Source: Promethearchaeota archaeon (GTDB lineage: Archaea; Asgardarchaeota; Lokiarchaeia; Sigyniarchaeales; SOKP01). Taken from it: 64,000 nt of DNA. Within the stretch, counting starts at the first letter, position 1, and each line of letters starts with the position of its first letter. A model generated the notes under the pieces. It did not search any database, was not told the origin of the DNA, and saw only the letters and a program-made list of their open reading frames with translations. The stretch covers positions 41,770 through 105,769 of the forward strand of contig JAEOTR010000046.1 of the NCBI GenBank assembly GCA_016839705.1. Direction: 5' to 3'. Made by a program: the position numbers and the translations under genes. Shown here in pieces: positions 45,946 to 54,438 of this stretch.

Positions 45946-46956
45946 ATGACTATTGAAACTGAAAATAAAGAGATTGAAAATTCAATAAGGGATATTGCTA
46001 AAAAGTTACTTAGTGAGAAAACAGTCGATGTAGTTATAGGTTATTCAGAAGGTACTGTACCACTAAGTTCTACTCCAATATTTATCAGGAAAGAAGAAGA
46101 CGTCGATAAACTAATCTGGAATAATCTCTGTTATATTAATTTAGCTAGATATTTAGCGCCCCTAATGCCCCAACTTTGTGATTCAGAGGGAAACCCTCTT
46201 AAAATTGGAATTGTTGCAAAAGGTTGTGTTGGCAGGGCAGTAAATCTTTTAGCCGCAGAGAAACAGATTGACCTAGAAAACATAAAGATGATTGGCATTA
46301 ATTGTAATGGAAATGTGAATAGAAGTATAATCGATCTTGAAATTGGGGAAAAAGAGATTCTTGATGTTTCAATAAAAGGGGATGATATCATCGTGAAGGG
46401 AAGAGATTGGGAACAAAAGTTTCCCTATGATCAGTATATTAATGAGTTATGTAAGGTATGCCAAGTAAAATCCCCTTCAGCTACTGAAGCAACATGTGTA
46501 GGAGAATGCCAGGAATTAGAATCTATACATGATGAATTTACCGATATTGATGATTTTGAAGCAAAATCTGCCGAGGAGAAATGGGAATACATTAAAAATT
46601 CTTTAGAAGCTTGTACTCTATGTTATTCTTGTCGTCAGGCATGTCCCGTGTGTTATTGTAACCTATGCTTCGTAGATCAAAATTTACCTGTGTGGTTTGG
46701 AAAAACAACTGAATTCACGGATATATTCACATTTCATTTTATCCGCGCGACGCATATAGCGGGTAGATGTGTAGCATGTGGAGCATGCTCATCAATATGC
46801 CCAGTTGGTATTGATCTTAATTTTATCACGAGAAAACTGGAAAAAATTGTAAAAGAGAGGTTTGATTATACATCGGGTCTGAATGCAGAAATGCTTCCTC
46901 CTATGATGGATTTCAAAATGGAAGATGAACAAGAATTTATGTTGGAGGAAGATTAA
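45946..46956 (+). CDS. Iron-sulfur protein of the Flox/FdhB-like type
   Basis: A 336-residue protein. The N-terminal half resembles the FrhB/FdhB group (VIGYSEGTVPLSSTP, AKGCVGRAVNLLAAEKQ, IGINCNGNVN). The C-terminal half has CTLCYSCRQACPVCYCNLC and CVACGACSSICPVGID, which should hold two [4Fe-4S] clusters. Two or more additional cysteines (CKVCQV, CVGEC) lie between. Its place before the HydB- and HydG-like genes matches the iron-sulfur subunit of HdrABC-FloxABCD clusters of sulfate reducers. The assignment of exact Flox letter is uncertain, and no catalytic function is evident. Confidence 0.75.
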   Translation: MTIETENKEIENSIRDIAKKLLSEKTVDVVIGYSEGTVPLSSTPIFIRKEEDVDKLIWNNLCYINLARYLAPLMPQLCDSEGNPLKIGIVAKGCVGRAVNLLAAEKQIDLENIKMIGINCNGNVNRSIIDLEIGEKEILDVSIKGDDIIVKGRDWEQKFPYDQYINELCKVCQVKSPSATEATCVGECQELESIHDEFTDIDDFEAKSAEEKWEYIKNSLEACTLCYSCRQACPVCYCNLCFVDQNLPVWFGKTTEFTDIFTFHFIRATHIAGRCVACGACSSICPVGIDLNFITRKLEKIVKERFDYTSGLNAEMLPPMMDFKMEDEQEFMLEED

Positions 46957-46972
46957 AGAGGTGAACTAAAGA

Positions 46973-48034
46973 ATGGAACAAAAAATATTAAAGAAGGATG
47001 AAATTGGAAAATTATATAAAGTATTCGAGGGTGAATATAACTTTTATGCTCCGATTAAGAAGAAAGCAAACATTGTTTTTGAAAAAGTTGAAAATCCTGA
47101 AGATATAGTGCTTGATTACTTGAATTCAAAGATTCCACCAAAATCAATTTTATTTCCTCAAATGGAAGTACTGTTTGAATATACTTTAGATGAAAAAGAT
47201 GTAGAGATTACAGATAGACAAGATCTTGATCAAAAATTCCTAATCTTTGGGATCCGACCATGTGATGCCTATAGTTTTGTATTGTTTGCAAACTTTTTTT
47301 CATCTCATGGAAATTGGAAAGATGAGATCTATTTGAAGAAAAAGGAAAATACAACGCTTATTGGAATTGGATGTAATACACCAAGAACTACTTGCTTTTG
47401 TACTTCTGTAGGAGGAAATCCTTTTAATAAAGAAAACATGGATGTTTTTCTCACTGATTTAGGGGAAAATTATTTGGTTGAAGCTATTAGCGAGAAAGGT
47501 AAAGAAATTGTCAAGAAATTATCATGGCTTTCTGATGCTAGTAATAGCGATGTGAAAAAATCCGCTGAATTAGCCAAACAGGCAGAAGAAATGATAACTG
47601 CACAAATAGATTCGGAGATGATCGTAAAGAACTTAGAAACAAATTTTGAACACCCCGTATGGAAAGAAATAAGTGAATCTTGTATAGGGTGTGGTTCTTG
47701 CAGCTACTTATGTCCTACATGCACGTGTTTTGATGTGATTGACGAAACAGATCAATATAATAATCGTGGTCGTAGAATAAGAATCTGGGATACCTGTCAA
47801 TCATGCCTTTATTCACTTGAAACAAGTGGTCATAATCCTCGCGACACCAAGATCCAACGTTGCCGTAATAGAATAATGCATAAATTTAGTTATTATCCAA
47901 CGAATTATGGGCTATTGGGTTGTGTTGGTTGCGGAAGGTGTATAACAGTATGTCCTGCTAATAATGATATTCTCACAATTTTACATAAAGTAGAAAAAAT
48001 AGAAAAAAAGGAGGATGAGAAAGTAGTTGCCTAA
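46973..48034 (+). CDS. FloxB/HydB-like iron-sulfur subunit (sulfhydrogenase beta, AsrA-related)
   Basis: A 353-residue protein of the HydB/AsrA family. Family marks are FGIRPCDAYSFVLF, GCNTPRTTCFC and VGGNPF. Cluster motifs are CIGCGSCSYLCPTC, a following DTCQSC, and CVGCGRCITVCP. Partners of this type pass electrons from an FAD/NAD(P)H subunit, which is encoded immediately downstream with 8 bases of overlap. No sulfite reductase or hydrogenase large subunit is nearby, so a link to Hdr is the better reading. Confidence 0.88.
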   Translation: MEQKILKKDEIGKLYKVFEGEYNFYAPIKKKANIVFEKVENPEDIVLDYLNSKIPPKSILFPQMEVLFEYTLDEKDVEITDRQDLDQKFLIFGIRPCDAYSFVLFANFFSSHGNWKDEIYLKKKENTTLIGIGCNTPRTTCFCTSVGGNPFNKENMDVFLTDLGENYLVEAISEKGKEIVKKLSWLSDASNSDVKKSAELAKQAEEMITAQIDSEMIVKNLETNFEHPVWKEISESCIGCGSCSYLCPTCTCFDVIDETDQYNNRGRRIRIWDTCQSCLYSLETSGHNPRDTKIQRCRNRIMHKFSYYPTNYGLLGCVGCGRCITVCPANNDILTILHKVEKIEKKEDEKVVA

Positions 48035-48866
48035 TCCATATATTCCTTATTTAACCAAAGTAAAATCGGTAGTAGCGGAAAATAAAGTTAATGATATAAA
48101 AACTATCGAATTGGAATTTAAAAATGAAGAAGATTACAAGAAATTTGACTACATTCCTGGACAATTTGCCGAAATCAGTTTAATTGGAAAAGGAGAGTGC
48201 CCTATTGGGATTGCTTCTTCACCGACCGAGGAAGGCACAATTAAATTCACCATAAAAAAGATGGGAACTGTTACCTCTGGATTCCATGGCAGTGAAGTAG
48301 GAGATATTATTGGTGTGAGAGGTCCCTGTGGTAATGGGTGGCCGATGGAGGAAATGAAAGGAAAGAATATCGTAGTTATCGGTGGAGGATTTGCTTATTC
48401 GACTTTAAGATCTCTCATTATATATTTGCTGGATGAGAGATATCGAAAAGATTATGGGGATATTACCACAATCTATGGAAACAGAGATTCAGGAGAAGTC
48501 TTATATAGAGATCTTTTAGAAGAGTGGGAAAAACGTGACGATATTAAAGTAGTTTTAACTATTGATCGTGAAGAAGAAGGATGGACTCGCGAAGTTGGCT
48601 TTGTTGCAGCAATCGTCAAGAAAGTTGCGCCCTCCCCAGATAATGCTGTTGCGATTATTTGTGGCCCTCCTATAATGATTAGAACTGCTGTGGCTGAACT
48701 TGTAGAACTTGGTTGGAAGGACGAGCAGATTCTAAACAGCTTAGAGATGAGAATGAAGTGCGGTATAGGTAAGTGTGGACGATGTAACATTGGAAATAAG
48801 TTTGTCTGCACAGATGGTCCCGTATTTTCTCTCGCAGAGCTAAAGAAAATGCCTAATGAGTATTAA
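48027..48866 (+). CDS. FloxA/HydG-like FAD/NAD(P)H oxidoreductase subunit (sulfhydrogenase gamma, AsrB-related)
   Basis: A 279-residue ferredoxin-NAD(P)H reductase-type protein. The FAD region has YIPGQFAEISLIGKGECPIGIASSP, the nucleotide region GGGFAYSTLRSLI and ICGPPIMI, and the C-terminus a [2Fe-2S] site MKCGIGKCGRCNIG followed by CTDGPVF. It should oxidise NADH or NADPH, or run in reverse, for the complex. The start is TTG at 48027, preceded by GGAGG at 48010-48014 inside the end of the previous gene. It closes the cluster. Confidence 0.9.
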   Translation: MPNPYIPYLTKVKSVVAENKVNDIKTIELEFKNEEDYKKFDYIPGQFAEISLIGKGECPIGIASSPTEEGTIKFTIKKMGTVTSGFHGSEVGDIIGVRGPCGNGWPMEEMKGKNIVVIGGGFAYSTLRSLIIYLLDERYRKDYGDITTIYGNRDSGEVLYRDLLEEWEKRDDIKVVLTIDREEEGWTREVGFVAAIVKKVAPSPDNAVAIICGPPIMIRTAVAELVELGWKDEQILNSLEMRMKCGIGKCGRCNIGNKFVCTDGPVFSLAELKKMPNEY

Positions 48867-49006
48867 AGATCAATTGCTTTTTTAATATTTTTCACTATTT
48901 TTTTATCAATTTCTTGTCTGTATAACTGAAATTTAAAGTTTAGCAAAAGCCTTTTTAGTTAGACTATCTTCCTATTTTTTAATCCTAACTTTGAAGATTG
49001 AAAACT

Positions 49007-50773
49007 ATGTCTACTTCAACCCTCGACGAATTTACTCAAGCAAAAAAATTAGTAAATGCAGGGAAAATGGAAGAAGCGCTTGAAATTATCAAAAAATTAG
49101 CATGGAGAGCGTGGGATCTTAACGCTCAAGGAGATGCTGATGAGGCATTAGAAATAGCATTGAACTCTAAAGAACTACTTTTAAAAATCGGTAGTCAAAA
49201 ACATATAGCGAATAATTATCTTTTGATTGGCAATATCTACCGTGGAAAACTTAAAACAGAAGCTGCTATAAAATTTTGTAAGAAGAGTCTTGAAATTCAT
49301 GAAAAATTGGGGAATCAAAGGCGTATAGCTTCAAGTCTCAGTTTGAGGGGAAATCTAAATTGGGACCAGGGGAATTATGAGCAAGCTATCAAAGATACAG
49401 AGCAAAGTCTATCCATTAAGGAAATATCTCCACTTGTTAAATTGGAAATTTTAGGCGGTTTAGGGGGAGGTTATTTAGTATGGGGAGAACTAACTAAAGC
49501 CCTAAAATACTGCGAAAATGGAATCGAACTTGCTAAGCAGATTAATCTTATTTTTTTTTGTCCACATTTTTTTTACATAATGGGACTTATTTATTTCATG
49601 AAGGGAGATTACGAACATAGTGAAGTTTATTTAAACAAAAGTTTGATTCTTACCGATAAGCTTGAATTGAAAACCCTAAATGTAATAAAAGGATTAACAC
49701 TTTTGGCATTAATCTGGCTACAACTTAGTATAAATTTTGGGGATAAGGCAAAAGGTTATTTAAGTAATTTGAAAAATCTTGTTAATCAAAGCGAAACTAT
49801 AGAATTATTATCCATTTTTTCTATAGCTAAAGGAATGATATTACAACAGAGCAGTAAATTACGAGATCGGGCCGAAGCTGAAAAATTATTTAAAGAAGTA
49901 GTAGATAGTGAAATTGTGGACACTCGATTTAGTATAGATTATATATATCCTTTTGCTTTATATTTTTTGTGTGACTTTCTTGTAGAAGAATTAGGCATGT
50001 CCAATGATGTAGGATTAATCGATGAAATTAATACCTACATTTCGAAATTGGGTGATTTAGGAGAAAAATTTAACTCATACTTATATCGAACTGAGGCAAA
50101 AGTATTTGAAGCTAGACTGGCATTAATCCAGCTAAACCTCGATGAGGCAAGAATTACGTTAACCCAAGCTCAAAAGATGGCCGAGACGCACAATCTTCAA
50201 TATTTTGCACAAATTATATCTAACAATCACGATCGCTTACTCGAGCAGCAAGATTTCTTGGAGCAATTAAAAAAAAGGGATGCTCCAATCTCAGAAAGAT
50301 TAATATTTGCCTCTTTTGATGGAGTTTTAGCGCGCTTGAAAGGAAAACAATCGACCGAGTCATCGGAATTCATTAATGAGACACCAGTATTACTCCTAAT
50401 CATCACGAAAGGTGGTTCACTAATATTCTCAAAAGCTTATTCTGAAACCTTGACCGTCGAGAGTGACCTCATAAGTAGTTTCTTGTCTGCGTTCGAGTCG
50501 TTTGGGGATGAGCTTTTTTCTGAGCGGCTCGATCGTATTAAATATGGTGAAAATACGATACTATTAAAGCCGTTAGAACACTTTTCCGTGTGTTACTTGT
50601 TCAAGGGTCAATCTTATCCAGCATTGCAGAAATTAACGAGATTTACCGAAGCGATACAGGAAAATTCTGAAATTTGGCAAGCTTTAAACAAGTCAGTAAA
50701 AACAAGCGAGATGCTAGAACTTGATAACTCCCCTGCTCTTAAAACTGTGATTGAAGAGATTTTTATCAATTAA
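49007..50773 (+). CDS. TPR-repeat protein with C-terminal longin/Roadblock-like sensor domain
   Basis: A 588-residue soluble protein. Residues ~5-430 are helical hairpins; clear TPR units include NYLLIGNIYRGKLKTEAAIKF and SLSLRGNLNWDQGNYEQAIKD. After about residue 455 the pattern changes to a small alpha/beta domain: LLLIITKGGSLIFSKAY, a helix with LISSFLSAFESFGDE, a strand ENTILLKPLEHFSVCYLF and a last long helix. This resembles longin/Roadblock folds used by GTPase regulators. The tail of the membrane protein at 62191 follows the same plan. ATG at 49007 is preferred to TTG 48998. It is likely a scaffold for small GTPase signalling, by inference only. Confidence 0.75.
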   Translation: MSTSTLDEFTQAKKLVNAGKMEEALEIIKKLAWRAWDLNAQGDADEALEIALNSKELLLKIGSQKHIANNYLLIGNIYRGKLKTEAAIKFCKKSLEIHEKLGNQRRIASSLSLRGNLNWDQGNYEQAIKDTEQSLSIKEISPLVKLEILGGLGGGYLVWGELTKALKYCENGIELAKQINLIFFCPHFFYIMGLIYFMKGDYEHSEVYLNKSLILTDKLELKTLNVIKGLTLLALIWLQLSINFGDKAKGYLSNLKNLVNQSETIELLSIFSIAKGMILQQSSKLRDRAEAEKLFKEVVDSEIVDTRFSIDYIYPFALYFLCDFLVEELGMSNDVGLIDEINTYISKLGDLGEKFNSYLYRTEAKVFEARLALIQLNLDEARITLTQAQKMAETHNLQYFAQIISNNHDRLLEQQDFLEQLKKRDAPISERLIFASFDGVLARLKGKQSTESSEFINETPVLLLIITKGGSLIFSKAYSETLTVESDLISSFLSAFESFGDELFSERLDRIKYGENTILLKPLEHFSVCYLFKGQSYPALQKLTRFTEAIQENSEIWQALNKSVKTSEMLELDNSPALKTVIEEIFIN

Positions 50774-51189
50774 ATTAATTAAATCCTTTCTACTCTTAAT
50801 GATTTCACAATTTTTAGACATATGTTTAAATATCAGTTAGGTGTATATTTAACTTGACACCTTGATAAGTTATTCATTTCCAGTATGACTATACTTTGGC
50901 CGGATTATGATTCAATAGCAATTGAATCAGAAGTTAACTATAAATTCATAATCTATGCATCGTATCGGCTTTATATCAGGTGTACTCAACCTTGAATAGA
51001 AATTAAACTCCGTTAAAAGTGTTTAATTTTACGCTATTGCTCTCTTTTCATTAAATGTTTATTGATTCACTATATGCCTTCTGCTGCTTTATAATCCTGA
51101 TATATTGCATCATAAGATTTGAATAACCAATTATTTTGTCCCAACAAAAAAGTGAATTGATTATAAAATACAAAAAAGAGGTAAAGGTT
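50774..51189. other. Intergenic region with a hairpin, no confident gene
   Basis: About 415 AT-rich bases. The only clear structure is a perfect hairpin, TGATTCAAT-AGCA-ATTGAATCA (50908-50929), with a 9-base stem and 4-base loop and no T-run after it. It could be a transcription-factor site or an RNA hairpin. A 36-codon open frame from 50885 overlaps it and is not convincing. Confidence 0.5.
50908..50929. promoter_or_regulatory. Perfect 9-base inverted repeat
   Basis: Arms TGATTCAAT and ATTGAATCA are separated by AGCA. It lies 135 bases after the TPR gene stop. The lack of a following T-run argues against a simple terminator, and a dimeric regulator site is possible. Confidence 0.45.
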
Positions 51190-51432
51190 ATGTTAGAATT
51201 TAAGGATACCTTGAGGGAAGGAGGAATTAAGGAGGTTAAAATATTAATAGTTGAAATAAGAAAATCCCGCAAGCTTATTCATAGTATTTCTAAGAAAAAC
51301 CAAAGATTGCGAAAAATAATCGTGATGGGGTTATTTAATCCTGAATTCATTAAGCATTTACAAGAAATCTTAAGAACAAAAAGGTTCAGAAGTGCATTGT
51401 ATAATATTTGTTTTCAATTTGGATTAGGATAA
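51190..51432 (+). CDS. Possible small basic protein, unrecognised
   Basis: An open frame of about 80 residues from ATG 51190 (a TTG at 51136 would add 18). It is Lys/Arg-rich and helical, with KEVKILIVEIRKSRKLIHSISKK and NPEFIKHLQEILRTKRF. There is no recognisable domain. It precedes the DRG-like GTPase gene by about 70 bases on the same strand and may share its transcript. A random open frame in A-rich DNA cannot be ruled out. Confidence 0.35.
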   Translation: MLEFKDTLREGGIKEVKILIVEIRKSRKLIHSISKKNQRLRKIIVMGLFNPEFIKHLQEILRTKRFRSALYNICFQFGLG

Positions 51433-51503
51433 ATAAAAAACCCACAAATGAGTTGAAAAAAATGAATATAACGAGAAAATTTAAATGGTATAGATTTACT
51501 GTC

Positions 51504-52442
51504 ATGAAAAGAATCGAGTTTTTAGAAGGTGAGGAATTAATCAGTGAATTAAAGGATACTATAGAAGATATCCGGAATAAAAAATTAGATAAATGGGGAT
51601 TATTTCAACAGCTGACACAAAGTTTAGAACATCTGATAGCCGAAACGAAGTCTGGGCCAAAACAGAAAAGTAGGCAATATGATGCTTTTTATATTCCTCG
51701 CTCTGGTGATGGTCGGGTTGCCCTTTTTGGGCTCTCAAATGTTGGAAAAAGCACATTAATGAACGCGATTACAAATACAGATGTAAAAACAAGTCATTTC
51801 CTTCACACTACAAAAACGGCCCTAGCAGGTACATGTGAGATCCATAATTTAAAGATCCAAATTATTGATGTACCGGGATTTTTAGATTTCAAAGAGGATT
51901 GGGCAATTAGCAAACAGATAGTAAGAGTTGCTCGAACATGCGACGCTATACTTTTAGTAATTGATTTATCTATGGAAATAAATCGCCAATATAACTTTCT
52001 TATAGAACAACTCGATAATGCAAATCTCCTAAAAGTTGAAGAATTAATGTACAAATATGGTATTATAGCTACGAAAGGTGATCTTCCTGGTTCAGAGGAA
52101 AATTTCAATATATTAAAATCAAAAACATCTTGGCCTATTCACCCTACTTCAATTAAAAACAGAGAATCACTTGAGAAACTCAAGGAATATCTTTTCACGG
52201 TTTTAGAACTGATGAGAATTTATACAAAACCCCCAAGATGTGATGTGGATTTCACAGAGCCTTTTATTTGCCCCATAGAGACAACAGTAGGTGAGATTGC
52301 TGATAAAATTCATAAGGATTTCATTAAATTTTTCCGTTATGCAAGAGTATGGGGCTCATCTGTTGAATTTCCCGGTCAACATGTCGGATTTGATCATAAG
52401 CTAAGGGATACTGATGTTGTGGAAATTATAATAAAAAGGTGA
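51504..52442 (+). CDS. DRG/OBG-like GTPase with C-terminal TGS domain
   Basis: About 312 residues of a translation-associated GTPase. After an N-terminal helical region come P-loop GLSNVGKSTLMNAI, switch I HFLHTTKTAL, DVPGFLD and ATKGD in place of NKxD. The last ~80 residues form the TGS domain, with FICPIETTVGEIADKIHKDF, ARVWGSSVEFPGQHVG and LRDTDVVEII, which is typical of DRG proteins. DRG GTPases act near ribosomes. It is shorter than eukaryotic DRG (~365). ATG at 51504 (MKRIEF) fits the domain start; an open extension to 51408 overlaps the previous ORF. Confidence 0.88.
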   Translation: MKRIEFLEGEELISELKDTIEDIRNKKLDKWGLFQQLTQSLEHLIAETKSGPKQKSRQYDAFYIPRSGDGRVALFGLSNVGKSTLMNAITNTDVKTSHFLHTTKTALAGTCEIHNLKIQIIDVPGFLDFKEDWAISKQIVRVARTCDAILLVIDLSMEINRQYNFLIEQLDNANLLKVEELMYKYGIIATKGDLPGSEENFNILKSKTSWPIHPTSIKNRESLEKLKEYLFTVLELMRIYTKPPRCDVDFTEPFICPIETTVGEIADKIHKDFIKFFRYARVWGSSVEFPGQHVGFDHKLRDTDVVEIIIKR

Positions 52443-52479
52443 TCATCAGAAATAAGAAAAAAAAATTTAGGTGAAATAA

Positions 52480-52671
52480 ATGGATATAAAAAGAGCCAAA
52501 GAATTAATAAAGGAATTAAGCAATTTGGTAGACCAAATTGAAGAGGAAGAGATAAGTGTGATGAATAAAATGACTGAAGGCCATCAGGTTGAAATAAAAA
52601 CTAAGACCATGGCAATTCTAAATGAATTAGATATAAGACCCTTAGAAATTGGACTACGAGATGAATTTTAA
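52480..52671 (+). CDS. Small conserved-looking acidic protein, unrecognised
   Basis: A 63-residue helical protein with repeated charged heptads (ELIKELSNLVDQIEEEEISV) and an ending NELDIRPLEIGLRDEF. AGGTGAAAT lies just before the ATG, and the gene follows the DRG-like GTPase by 37 bases, so the two are probably co-transcribed. Good start signals and even codon use make it a likely real gene. The function is unknown. Confidence 0.55.
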   Translation: MDIKRAKELIKELSNLVDQIEEEEISVMNKMTEGHQVEIKTKTMAILNELDIRPLEIGLRDEF

Positions 52672-52730
52672 ACAAGAGAAATCAGGATAAAAGATTGAAA
52701 TCTAATTATTATTGATATTTTTTTTTTTGA

Positions 52731-53015
52731 CTTTACTATTTCTTATTTAAAGAAATAATTCATTCTAAACCCCTTAATGTTTTTGCTGCTGGATCATGTC
52801 GTCACGTATTTTGTAGTTTAGAAAAAGATTGTCTTGCAATGGAAAGTCAAAGGTGCCGATTTTCATTAAGAGCGAGACCTTCAATTGAAGCAGTCGGAAT
52901 AGATGTGTATAGAATGGTTGCTCAAGTAGGTTGGGAGATTTATCCTATGGCAACCAACATGAAGGCTTCAGAAGTACCTAAAGGTACGCTTGTGGGATTA
53001 GTAATCGTGTATTAA
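52731..53015 (+). pseudogene. 5'-truncated DUF2284 (predicted metal-binding protein) remnant
   Basis: The frame is open from a TGA at 52728-52730 to TAA 53013-53015 but has no start codon at its head. It encodes the C-terminal ~85 residues of DUF2284: GSCRHVFCSLEKDC, a Cys-x-Arg, then ARPSIEAVGIDVYRMVAQVG, near the family's ARPSMEA-GIDV signature. The N-terminal half with the first cysteines is missing. An internal ATG (MESQRC) would skip the cysteine motif. The remnant overlaps the end of the MFS gene by 4 bases. It is a gene tail left by a deletion or rearrangement. Confidence 0.75.
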
Positions 53016-54310
53016 ACTTCAAATTCAGATAGAATTTTATTTTTCTTTTTTATATCATATGATTCGGCCATATGAGGAAGTAAAAGGTATACTGCTGCTA
53101 AATAGAGGGGGATTAGTGATAATTCGACAAAGATCGATATTATGAAAGGGAATTTGGGACTAATTAAATCCCACACTATTCCTCCTAAAATTGGACCTAT
53201 TACGCTTCCTAAAAACGCAAAAAAATCACCTACTCCGAAGATTTTCCCTCTATGCTCAGTAGAAATTCTGCTCATTAAGTTAGCGAATATTAATCCTGCA
53301 GACATTCCAATTGCTAAATCAAATAGGAGAAAAGTCGAGAAAAGCCATATGTTAGCCGAATTTATTAAAAAAAATGTCATTAACGCTCCTAGTGAACTAG
53401 TTATTGTTATGCCTAATAAAGGAGGAAGTTTATCCACAATAGCACCTAATTTTGGAGCTAAAAGAGTCGCCAATAGTCCTGCTGGTAGGTATGCCCAAAG
53501 CACTAAGTTGATATTACTTTCAATATTTTCTATGATATAGATATTTAAGAAAGGTCGTGCTATTGATCCATTAATACTTCCCATAAAGAGAATGGATACA
53601 AGAAAAAACGCACCAATAATCATAGATTTAGAAGTAAAAAATTTAGTATCCGTTTGATGATTTTTTGAAGTATCACTTGGGGATGAAGAGAATTGAACGG
53701 TCTCATCTACTTTACGATAAAACAAAATACCTGCAAATAGGTTTGAAATCCCATATATTGGAATGGCGCTATATATTATAACCGGATTATTTGTATAGGC
53801 ACTCGCTATCATAATAAGAGTAAAACCAAATACTGCTCCAATCATTTGACCTATTGCATTTATAGAATCTCTTTTTCCATAGGCCTGAGATCTATTATCT
53901 TTATTTGACTTTTCGGCTACCAAAATGTTAAAAGGTATCCAAAATACTCCTGCCATGAAGCCCAAGGTCCCGTGGCCTATACCTAAGAGAAGTATCTGAT
54001 TAGAAATAAAAGCAGCATAAATAATGAAATAAGCAATTGCTCTTCCAAAAGATCCAATTAAAACGAGTGATGTTCTTGATTTAATGCGATCAACTATAAA
54101 ACCTATGATAAAACCACTAGTCATGCGACCTATAACATTAGTCACTACTACTAAGCTTATTTGAAAAGCAGTAGCACCCATATTCGATCTAGCTATAATA
54201 GGAAGCCAAAAACCAAGAAAAAAAAATCCGAGAGAGTTTAAAATGATAATCCTTAACATCTGATTGTAATCGTGTGTAAAACGATTCTCATCTACTTTAA
54301 AGAGTTTCAT
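53012..54310 (-). CDS. Major facilitator superfamily transporter
   Basis: A 432-residue membrane protein with about twelve hydrophobic spans. The typical loop between spans 2 and 3 is visible as GFIVDRIKSRTSLVLIGSFGRA, and a second such loop as PKLGAIVDKLPPLLG. The central cytoplasmic loop is charged (RKVDETVQFSSSPSDTSKNHQ). It exports or imports a small solute by ion coupling. Substrate cannot be told. It stands alone, with the DUF2284 remnant at its end. Confidence 0.9.
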   Translation of the reverse strand: MKLFKVDENRFTHDYNQMLRIIILNSLGFFFLGFWLPIIARSNMGATAFQISLVVVTNVIGRMTSGFIIGFIVDRIKSRTSLVLIGSFGRAIAYFIIYAAFISNQILLLGIGHGTLGFMAGVFWIPFNILVAEKSNKDNRSQAYGKRDSINAIGQMIGAVFGFTLIMIASAYTNNPVIIYSAIPIYGISNLFAGILFYRKVDETVQFSSSPSDTSKNHQTDTKFFTSKSMIIGAFFLVSILFMGSINGSIARPFLNIYIIENIESNINLVLWAYLPAGLLATLLAPKLGAIVDKLPPLLGITITSSLGALMTFFLINSANIWLFSTFLLFDLAIGMSAGLIFANLMSRISTEHRGKIFGVGDFFAFLGSVIGPILGGIVWDLISPKFPFIISIFVELSLIPLYLAAVYLLLPHMAESYDIKKKNKILSEFEV

Positions 54311-54438
54311 AATAACTTAGAAAAGAAGTGCTATTGATTTCGTAAATCTAGAATAAGTTAAATGGTTTCACATTTGATGAAATTGACTTTTTTGTAATAT
54401 TATAATATAAATATACTAGTATACTAAAAAATTCAAGA

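Noticed and set aside
36140..48866. Reading the hdr genes as evidence for methanogenesis
   Set aside because: No methyl-CoM reductase, no CoM/CoB biosynthesis genes and no MvhA/MvhG hydrogenase are in the window; Hdr-like complexes occur widely in non-methanogens.
51136..51432. Full 98-residue version of the small ORF starting at TTG 51136
   Set aside because: No ribosome binding site supports the TTG; the ATG at 51190 is a more economical start, and even that gene is uncertain.
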